Shown piece after piece: positions 41,030 through 50,300 of a stretch of 64,000 bases of DNA (its first letter is position 1; every line of letters begins with the position of its first letter). The position numbers and the translations under genes are program-made. The notes beneath the pieces are model-generated. The model was not told where the DNA came from. It saw only the letters and a list, made by a program, of their open reading frames with translations, and did not search any database. Source of the stretch: Planotetraspora mira (GTDB lineage Bacteria; Actinomycetota; Actinomycetes; Streptosporangiales; Streptosporangiaceae); the NCBI RefSeq assembly GCF_016863275.1, contig NZ_BOOO01000031.1, positions 1 to 64,000 on the forward strand, in the 5' to 3' direction.

Positions 41030-44000
41030 GGCGCCTCCTCCGGCGTGCTCGGCTGAGACGCCCGGCCGATCGGATCGGTGACGACCACCCGGTAGAGCGT
41101 CCCGGTGACGGCCTCGGCGTCGGGGTCCAGGACGTCGAACGAGCCGGTGACGTCGGGGCCGCGGCCGGTCGGCGGCGGCGCCTGGCCCGGCAGGCTCGTG
41201 AGAAGCCGCAACGACCCGCCTGGGCACTGGCGGTAGACGTCGACGGTGTATCCGGCGGTCGCACCGCCCGCGAGCGGCTCGGGGTGTCTGAAGCGGACAT
41301 GGACGCCGCCGGCGTCGCGCGTGACCGTCAGATCGGTGATGGCCGCCGGTGGATCGGGAGGCATCACGGTCGTGGAGGCGGCCGCCGACGGGGCCGACCA
41401 CTCACCGGCGGGCCCGCCGCCCGGAGCGGGAGCCCCCTGGACCTCGACCCGCCAGTTGTAGCGAAGCCACGCGGGCAGTGACGTACGCGCTTCACTCGGC
41501 GAGGCGCCCGCGTCGAGGATCGTGAACACCTGAGGGGCCGGGTCGCCGACCGGCCGAGGCGGAACGGCGCCCTCGGCCACCACCGGCATGAACGTGGGAT
41601 CGGTCGTGGCCGTCGCCCGGCGAAGCCGATAGCGCACCGCCGGTGTCGGCCCGACAGGAACGGTGACGGTGAGCCTGGCCAGGAGATCGGCCGAATCGTC
41701 GACGACGGGCATGACGTCCAGCGTCGGCACGGGCGGGACGAGGAGGTTCGGCACGGCGCGGGGCAGCAGTGGGCAGGTCGCGAAGTCGGACTCGACGCTC
41801 GCGGGACTGACCGCCACCACGCGGTAGAGCACGAGGACCGACAACGAGCCGGAGACGTCGTGGGTGAACACGGCCTGCCCGCTCACCGGTCGGTGCAGGG
41901 GTTCGGCGGTCAACTGCAGCCACCACCGCCGGGGAAGCAGCCGGCGGTTCGCGTCCCAGACCGCACCGCGCGCCGGCGCGTCGGGGGCGGTGTCGAGCGC
42001 CGCGAGGAGCGCCGCGGCCTGCCCGCTCGTGGGAGCCTGGCCCGCGTCTCCCCCGGCGATGACGCCGGTCGCGGTGTCCTTGAGCTTGGCGCGCAACGTC
42101 GTCTCGTCGGCGACGAAGACCCGGTACGCGGCCTGCCCCGCGCCGGGCGTCCAGCGGAGGGCGGCGCGGGCGCGGCCCGTCGCGTCAGGTCGCGCGGTGT
42201 ACGTCAGCGTCGGCGGGATGACCACGGGCTCCGGCGGCCGCGGGTCGTGGAGCGTCGCCTGCTTCGCCTCGGAGGTGCCGGAGTCGATGCCCGCGCTGTC
42301 CGTCCAGACGGCGGTCACCGTCACCGTGCCGCTCGCCGTCGGCGGGAGGGCCGGGCCGGGCACTTCGACGACGAGCGTCTCCGGAGGAGCGGCGGGACTG
42401 GTGATCGGGTGGATCGTCTGGACGGGCACTCCACCTGAGGTGACCGTGAGCTTGAGGTGCCGGAGCAGCCGTCCGCCCGCAGGCAGCCCGGTGACGGGAG
42501 GCACTGAGACCTCGATGCGCACGACGCCGGCGAGCGGGCCTGCCGGGACCGGGGCGGGAACGACGGGAGGCCGGGTCGTCAGCGTGAACACCGGCCGCGG
42601 TGGCCGGGGCCGGTCCGCGGTGGCGAAGGCGGTCCGGCCCCAGGCCGACCACCGCCCGAACCAGTCGGCCTGCGCGACCTGCCAGACGCCGTCCCGCTCG
42701 TCGACGAGCCGGTCGGACAGCACGCCGCGGGTCGCACTCGCCGCCCTCCTCGCTCCCAGGGGCGGGTCGTCGAGGCCCGCGGTGAGCAGGACGCGGCGCC
42801 CCTTCGGCTCCTCGGGATTGCGTGCGAGGGGCTTGTCGCCGGACGGCTGAGCGATCGCCGACCCCAGGCCCGCGCCCGGCACGAGATGTTCCATGGAGAC
42901 GGTGAGCTCGCGGGCGGCGATGGGCGCCGTCGCCGGCAGCCAGTCGCCGGAGGCCGGCGTGTCCATTCCGGGGGCGGCGGGGGAATCCAGCGGCACCCCT
43001 GCCGTCGCGGCGAGGACGACGCGTAACTGAAGGAAGGGGCCGCGGCCCATCCTCGCCACCTGCGCGGCGTAGTTCGCCAGGTCAGGTGCGTGTCGCGCCA
43101 TCTCCATCACGGCCTTGGCGCCGTCCTCGACGACGGTGCCGAACGGCAGCGTCTGATCCAGGCGGCCCGAGGTGACGGACTTCCAGTCGGGGGCGAACAG
43201 GCCGTCGACCACGTACGCGACGACGACGTTCTTGGGCGGCACGTCCTGGTCGACGTCGAGGAGACCCAGCCAGCGGGCCACGCCGGGGTCGACGGCCCCC
43301 TGGAGGAGGTCCATGAGGAGGTAGCGCTCAGAGCTGCCGAGGGCTCTGCCGTTCTCGTCAAGAACCGTCATGGCGGAGATGAGCAGTCGCTGCGGCGCCG
43401 AGACGTCGTTGATCAGCCGACCGAGGCTGCCGGCGAGTTCCCCGGTGAGGGCGGCGACCCGGTCGGACTCCTCGCCCGGACTCACCGGGGCGCAGGCGGT
43501 CGGCGAGGCCGCCAGTGGCGACTCGTGCATGCCGAAGCGAGCCGGCGCTCCGCGTTTGACGCGCTCGAAGCCCCGGTCCTCGCCGTCGGCGGGTCCGGCG
43601 TACCGGACGCCCGGCCCGGTCGGCAGTGGCGCGGTCCGGAACCGCTCGAAGACGTCCACGGCGCTCGGGGGAAGCCAGGACAGGCCGGTCACGGTTCCGC
43701 TGCCGTGGACGACGATGCGCTCGAGATGGGAGGCGTAGACATGGAAGGGCTCGGCGCTCCGGATCGCCACGGGCGCGTCGCCGTACGGCGTGGCCACGAC
43801 GCCTTCGACCCAGAACGACGCGGGGAGGCCGGCCTGCGGAACGGGCCCGGCACCGGGTCGCACCACGATGGGCCGCACGCCGGCCGTCCGCGCGTCCTCA
43901 CCGGTACGAAGGGGCACGACGACAGGTGGGCGCGGCGGCCGAGGCGGGACAGGCGGGCGCGGACCGCCCCGGGCGGCCGTTCCTTCGAGTGCGGCCCAGC

Positions 44001-44283
44001 AGCACGTCTCGCCCAGTGGCAGGTGGCCGGTCACCGGGTTGTCGGGGGTCACGGTGAAGGGCGGGGTGAGCATGTTCCCGCGCGAGTCGACCCACGTGAC
44101 GTCGCGGCGGGTGTGGCCCTTGGCAATCTCGCCGAGGGTTATCCGGCCGATGGACAGCGGGACCACGGGCAGCCCGAGCAGCGGGTTGGTGAGCACCCGG
44201 TAGTGCACGCCGGTGGCGAGATGGGCGTCGCCCACGCCGTCGACGGCCTGGCCCGAGAGGGCCCATGACGGGCTCAGGCCCAT
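41026..44283 (-). CDS. Large protein with fibronectin type III-like domains, unknown function
   Basis: 1085 aa, second gene of the operon, 19 bases after the giant gene. No signal peptide or membrane helix. The C-terminal 450 residues are a series of beta-sandwich repeats with fibronectin-like patterns (RAALRWTPGAGQAAYRVFVADE; VRYRLRRATATTDPTF; YNWRVEVQG; ITDLTVTRDAGGVHVRF...GYTVDVYRQ). A Pro-rich linker PRPPVPPRPPRPPVVVP lies near residue 110. The N-terminal part (MGLSPSWALSGQAVDGVGDAHLATGVHYRVL) opens like a rearrangement or spike-type structural protein. Function not recognised. Confidence 0.65.
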   Translation of the reverse strand: MGLSPSWALSGQAVDGVGDAHLATGVHYRVLTNPLLGLPVVPLSIGRITLGEIAKGHTRRDVTWVDSRGNMLTPPFTVTPDNPVTGHLPLGETCCWAALEGTAARGGPRPPVPPRPPRPPVVVPLRTGEDARTAGVRPIVVRPGAGPVPQAGLPASFWVEGVVATPYGDAPVAIRSAEPFHVYASHLERIVVHGSGTVTGLSWLPPSAVDVFERFRTAPLPTGPGVRYAGPADGEDRGFERVKRGAPARFGMHESPLAASPTACAPVSPGEESDRVAALTGELAGSLGRLINDVSAPQRLLISAMTVLDENGRALGSSERYLLMDLLQGAVDPGVARWLGLLDVDQDVPPKNVVVAYVVDGLFAPDWKSVTSGRLDQTLPFGTVVEDGAKAVMEMARHAPDLANYAAQVARMGRGPFLQLRVVLAATAGVPLDSPAAPGMDTPASGDWLPATAPIAARELTVSMEHLVPGAGLGSAIAQPSGDKPLARNPEEPKGRRVLLTAGLDDPPLGARRAASATRGVLSDRLVDERDGVWQVAQADWFGRWSAWGRTAFATADRPRPPRPVFTLTTRPPVVPAPVPAGPLAGVVRIEVSVPPVTGLPAGGRLLRHLKLTVTSGGVPVQTIHPITSPAAPPETLVVEVPGPALPPTASGTVTVTAVWTDSAGIDSGTSEAKQATLHDPRPPEPVVIPPTLTYTARPDATGRARAALRWTPGAGQAAYRVFVADETTLRAKLKDTATGVIAGGDAGQAPTSGQAAALLAALDTAPDAPARGAVWDANRRLLPRRWWLQLTAEPLHRPVSGQAVFTHDVSGSLSVLVLYRVVAVSPASVESDFATCPLLPRAVPNLLVPPVPTLDVMPVVDDSADLLARLTVTVPVGPTPAVRYRLRRATATTDPTFMPVVAEGAVPPRPVGDPAPQVFTILDAGASPSEARTSLPAWLRYNWRVEVQGAPAPGGGPAGEWSAPSAAASTTVMPPDPPAAITDLTVTRDAGGVHVRFRHPEPLAGGATAGYTVDVYRQCPGGSLRLLTSLPGQAPPPTGRGPDVTGSFDVLDPDAEAVTGTLYRVVVTDPIGRASQPSTPEEAP

Positions 44284-44302
44284 GGCAGCGCTCCGTTCGT
44301 GG

Positions 44303-47300
44303 TCATGCTCCGGCCTCCATGCGCACCGAGCGCGGGACGTCGATCGCGAACCGGCGGCCCGTGACCGTCGTCGAGGACGCCGTCCCTGTCCTGTCCGTCA
44401 CCGTGCGGGTCAGGGCGAGGGTGATGGTGTCGGCGCCTGTCACGGCGACCGGCGCGGACGGCGTCAGCAGGACCCGCGTGCCTGCGAGGTTGCGGCAGCG
44501 CTGTGCGAGCGTGACCCCGCCGTAGGCGCAGGCCGTGACGTCGAGCGCCGTCCGGCCCGTCCGGACGATGGCCTCCGGCGCCTCGAGCAGCAGGCCCGCG
44601 AGTTTCCACGTGCCGGCGTCGTCAAGCCAGAGGATCGACGTGCGCGCCTGGTCGGCCAGTGGCCAGGGATCGAGGCCGACGGCGGCGAGCGCGGCGTCGA
44701 GGTCTCCGTCGCCCACGGCGAGCGGTGCGGGCGGCACGGCGGCGGCGACCATGGCGTCCGGCGCGATGAACGCCACGGGCCCGGGGACGGCGAAGCCGAG
44801 AGCCGCGAGGAGTTCGGCGGCGTCGCGGTAGCGCGAGGCCTGGAAGTGGGCCCGCGAGACCACGACGTCCTCGGCGTCGGGCCGGGCGGCCGGCGTCGCC
44901 ATGAGCATGAGGTCGTACCACGCGCCCGGCACGAGGTCCGCGGTGATCTCGCCGGTGGTGCCGCCGAGCACGGGCTCCTCCAGGCAGGGCGCCTCGCGGA
45001 TCGCCTGGAGGAAGAGCAACTGCCCGAGGGGGCGGTAGGCGTCGAACAGGGGGCCCCAGTCGACGTCGATCGCCTCGTCGTCGGGATGGTCCTGCTCGGG
45101 CATGCTGCCCGGCGGCGGGTCGGTACGGCGAAGCCGCAGCTGCAGGTGGCGCCCGTAGAGCGCCGCGAGCTGTTCGCCGTGGTCGACGGCGAGGTGGACG
45201 AGGAGGGTGTCGTCGAGCAGGTGAGGCGCGGAGTGCGTGTCCGGCTCGAACGCGATGAGATAGCGCAGGAGAGAACGCGGGTCGAAGTCGCGCTCGTCGG
45301 TCAGCTCCGCCGGCGGGACCCCGGTGGTCACCGCCCGCGCCGCGGTCCTGAACCGATAGGACTGCACCGGGCCGTTCTGCCAGGCGCCGGACGGCGGCAC
45401 GACCGGCGGCTCGGGCCGGCTCTCGGACTTCACCCAGCCCTGCCACTGCCACGACACGTTGATCGTGTAGCCCCGGTTCGCCTCGAGCAGGTCCTTGCGT
45501 GCGGGCTCCTCGGCCGCGGCGCGGTCGTTGATGGTGGCCAGCAGGTGTGCCGCGAAGGCGGCGTTGGCCTCCGCCTGCGCGGCCGCGGACCCGCTCACGC
45601 CGCACAGCCGGACCAGGCCGACGCGCCCGGCGTCGTTCTTGCCGGTGCCCGACCACTCGCGGATGCGGACCGCCGACCAGGTCGCCTTGGCGTCGGGCGG
45701 GGTGTACCGCACGAGAGAGCAGATCCCCTCCCCGGTGCGTATCTCCTGCTCGACTGTGGGGGTCCATTCGTGCTCGCCGCTCCCGACCGCCGTTCCCATG
45801 ACGACAGGGAAGGCGCCCGTCGTGGAGTCGTCCGGCAGCTGAGGCCCGGCGACCGCGCCACCCCAGCAGATCTTGACGACGCCGACCTCGAAGGAGCCGC
45901 GGTACAGGTCGACCCGCACGATGCCCGGCGCCGTGAGGACGACGTCGACCGGATCGCGGCCCTGGGAGACCTGGTCGGACGCGACCACGGCCCCGCGGGC
46001 GTCGTAGGCCCGCACCTCGGCGGAACTGCCGAGCGGGTGAAGGGTCACGAGCACCTCGTCGGCCGCCTCCGGGAGGTGGAACGCCATGCCGTCGTTCGGG
46101 TAGCGCAGGGTCGTGCCGACGCCGTTCACGCCCTCGAAGGTCCGCATGTCCGTCGAGTAGGAGTCGATCTTCACCGGCCCGATGGCGTTGGCGATGCCGA
46201 GATCCTCGCCCGGCCCGAACCGGTCGGCGACCACGGCGCACGTCCGCTGCGGCTTCACCGGCGGCCGCCGGCGGAAGTCCCGGCAGACGACGAGCAGCAG
46301 GTCGGCGTCGCGGATCTCGGGCGCGAGCCGGCCGCGCAACTCGGTCGTCCGCACGGTGAACGAGTGCTGGGTGATCCCGGCCAGCCACCAGACGTCCTCC
46401 CCGAAGGGTCCGGCGTCGACCCGGCCCGGGGTCAGGGACCATCCCTGCGCCGCCACGAACGGCACCAGCGAGGCGAGCGGCCTCCCGCACGCGCGTTCGC
46501 GGGCGAGGAGCGTGAAGCGGGACGGGAACGGGGGCTCACCCGCGTGCGCGGTCAAGAAGCGGACGTCGTCAGCGCCGGCGCGCAGGCCGAGTTCGCCGAG
46601 CACGCAGTTGGGCTTCGGCCGGGCCGGCGGGTCGCAGAGCCGTCCCGGAGTGCCGGCGGGGTCGGCGTCCGTGCCCGCGCCGCCGTCGGTCAGCCAGTAC
46701 GTCCACGGGCCCGGGTCCCAGGCGAGAAGGGCCAGGAACATGCCCTCGGACTCCGAGACGGCGACGTCCCCGTCGCTCAGGACGCCCGGGCGTGAAGTGG
46801 GCAGCCACCAGCCGGAGTCGAGCGGACCCGGCAGCGGGGTGCCGCCGTCCGGGACGATCTCGACGCCGGTCAGCCGGTAGGCGTACTTCATCTCGCTCGT
46901 GCCCGACCAGGTGGGCCCGGCCGGACCGGGGCCGGGGCCGAACGCGCCGCCGCTCAGGTCGACGTCCAGGTGGTGGGTGAACTCGATGACCGGGACGGTG
47001 TCGGGCCAGACGGTCTGCTCCAGGCCCGGCGAAGTGGTGGTCGCCAGAGCGGTCGTGAAGCCGCGTCTGTCGGTCAGCGACACCTTGCCGATCGGTGGTG
47101 GAGGCGGCGGGGCGTCCGGGGTGATCGGGGCGCCGATCTCGATGCCGACGCAGCCCTCGATGGAGAAGAAGAAGAACGAGACCGAGCCGCAGAACTCGCC
47201 CTTGAGGTTGACCGCGGGGAAGAAGCCGCCATCGTTCCAGACGGTCGCGACGATCGACCCCTTCGCCGAGACCTTGACGACGATGAGGCTCAGCTCGCCC

Positions 47301-50300
47301 TTGACGAAGATTCCGCCCTTGAGCAGGATCGGGTTCGTGCCGAAGCCCACGAGGATCTTGGCTGACGCCTCGAGCCTGATGGGCCCGGCCGACCACCTGA
47401 TCTCCCAGCCGGCGCCGAAGCCGACGGAGAAGCCGTCGAAGTTGAACTCCGGATCGCCGCCGAGCCGGTGGAGCTTACTCTCCTCGATCATGAGATAGGA
47501 GAAGGCGGGCACGTCGAGCGTGCCGGGCAGAAGCTTGATGGTCACCGGGTCGCCGGGACGCCCCTCGCTGACCACACCGTCGGATCCGATGCGGACATAG
47601 GCGTCCTTCGGAGTGGACGGGTAGGGGAAGTAGCCGTCGATCGGCAGGAGCAACTCGAGCACCTTGGGGATCGTGTATCGGCCGCGGACGCCGACCGCGA
47701 CCGCCTCATCGTTGATGGAGACCAGCCCGAGGATGCTCAGACTCGGGTCCGCGGGGGCGCCCTGTGTGCTCGGGGCGGCCGCGGGTTTCTCGACGAGCTT
47801 GGCGTCGATGCCGAAGACGACGGTCGGATCGGGGAAGGCGACGACGAACATGCCCGTCGCGTTGAACGTGAACGCGCTGTCGGGCAGCGTCCCGACGATC
47901 ATGCCGAGCCCGATCGCCCACTGGCCGCGCAGCGGGGCGAACTTGTTCTCGTACGGGATGTCACGGAACCAGGCGATCTCACGCCCGACAGGATCGTTGT
48001 CGAAGCCGGGTGGCAGCGCGCGGGCGCCGTTGGACACGAACTGCCCGAGGAAGCCGAAGATGCCCAGGCCCGTCGCACCGAGCGGGATCCCGACGGGCAG
48101 CACCAGGCCGAGCGAAATCGACAGGAAGTCGTGTGCCGGATCGAACGCGAGCGCGCCCATCGCCTTGGCTCCGACGCTGACGAGGTCGAGTTCGAGGGCG
48201 GCCTTGAACGCGCCGCCGTCTCCGAGGACGAGCCGACCCTCACCGCGCAGGACTCCGGGGATGTCGACGCCGACGCCGAGCCCGCGCAGTTCGGCCGAGA
48301 AGCCGTCATCGCCGAAGGTGCACCGGACGGTGGCGCCGGTGACGGACACGACGCCGAGGTCGAGGGCGAACTCCAGATCGCACTCGAACCACGTCGAGCC
48401 GACGCCGGCGCGGGTGGCGACGACCTGGAGGAGTTGCCCGAGCGGTCCGTCGATCTGCCATCGGCCGGGGTCGGCCACCTCGAACGACACGTCCTCGTAG
48501 ACGAGGCCGACCTTGTCGTACCACTCGGTCTTGGAATCGTCGAACTCCAGGCCGACCTTCTTGTACCGCACCTTGAGCGGGTGGCCGTCGTCGGTGGCGA
48601 TCGCACCGAGGCCCGCGGCCTCGATGTCGAGCCCTAACGAAGCGGTGTAGTCGAACAGGACCCGCGTACGGAAGCCGGTGGTGTCGGTGAGGCTCCGCTG
48701 CCGATGCTCGATCTCGGCGGCGTGGATGACGACCTCGCCGTCCTTGGCGACGCTCGACAGGACGCCTGCGGCGATCGCGAGCGCGGCGACCCGCACCATT
48801 TGGCCGTCCACGCCCGAGGCGCCGATCCCGGCCAGAAGTGCGGGGGCCAGTGCCAGGGCGACGGCGAGGAACTCCGAGTCGATCGCCGCGAGGCCCTGTG
48901 GATCGCCCGAGGACGCGATCGAGAGCGAGAAGACGGTCTGCCCCGATCGGGAGTCGTAGGACCAGCGTCCGGTCAGCGTGTAGACCTCGGTCGAGGGTTG
49001 CCCGACGGGCTCGGAGGGCGCGCGGACCGGCACCGGCGAGTCGCCGCCACCGGGCGCCGGCAGGGTCTGGACGTTCGTGGTCGCCCATTCGAAGGTGAAC
49101 TCGGCCTGGGTCGGGATGGCGTCCGACCAGTCGGTGACCGTGGGAGAGTCCCACCGTACGAGCAGGCGGACGAGCCAGGCCAGACGCGGATCGCGCGGTT
49201 CGGGGAGGACCACCTCGTCGGCGTCCTCGCCCGGGACGTAGCTGCGCCGCAGCGCGGGGTCGAGTTCCTGAGTGTCGGTCGGCGAGCGCTGGTCGGAGGC
49301 GCCCGCGTCTGCCGGCGGGGTGTAGGTCCCGTCGACGGCGTAGATGTCGGCACGCCGATACTCCACGCGGGTCGTGTAGGTCGAGGCTTTGCCCCAGCCC
49401 TTCCGCACGTCTTCAGGGATTTCTTTGATCAACCATTTGGCGCCCTTCTCGGCGGGCGACAGTCCAGCGACAGCGTTCTGTGCATCGGCCATTTCCTGGC
49501 TCGGCGTGGTCTGCTCACCGCGCACCAGCGTCCTGTCGGCCGGAAGCCAGCCTTTTACGGCGTCCGCCCGCTGCGTCGCGAGCTTTGCGTTGAGGGGGCC
49601 GTCCGAGATGTCGCAGGCGCGGCCGATGACCACGAAGCGGGCGTCGGGGAAGAACGCCGCCCACGCCTGGACGGAGGCCTGGATGTCGGGCCCCCGAGTG
49701 CGGGGGGCGAGGGCGCCGAACGTCTGGGGATTGCTCAGCCCGTAGTCGAAGAGAATCGTCAGGTGGCGGATCTCGCCTTCGGTCACCGGCGGCGGCGGGG
49801 CGTCCGGTTCGGTGCCGCTGCCGCGCTCCACGGTCACCTCGGCGAGCCCGCCGTCCGGGACGCTGACCGCGCCGTCGGACAGGGCGGCCGGCGTGGAGAA
49901 CGGGACGAGGGAGGCGTCCCGGTGGAAGGCGTTGAGGCCGTAGGTCTGGTCGACGCCGCGGACCTGCAGGAGAGCGCCCGTCCGGTCGTGGACGCCGTCC
50001 TGCGCCCCGATGAGGAGCTCACCCTTGGCGAGCACGTCGACGCGGATGCGGCGGGTGCGCTTGTCCGGGTCGGTGACGACGATGTGGCTCGTGCCGGGAT
50101 CGGTGCTCGGGATGAGGACGAAGTCCGGACCGGTGCGGGTGTGGGCGTCCGCGCCCTCTCCGTGTTGCCAGCGTAGATTCGCGGCATCGGCCGGGTTGAG
50201 CGCCGATTCGAACTCCAGCAGGTTCAGGTCCTGCGCGGTGCCGGCGACGGCGACGACGTTCGCGATGTCGACCGCGCCGACGTGCACGTTCACCTTGGCC

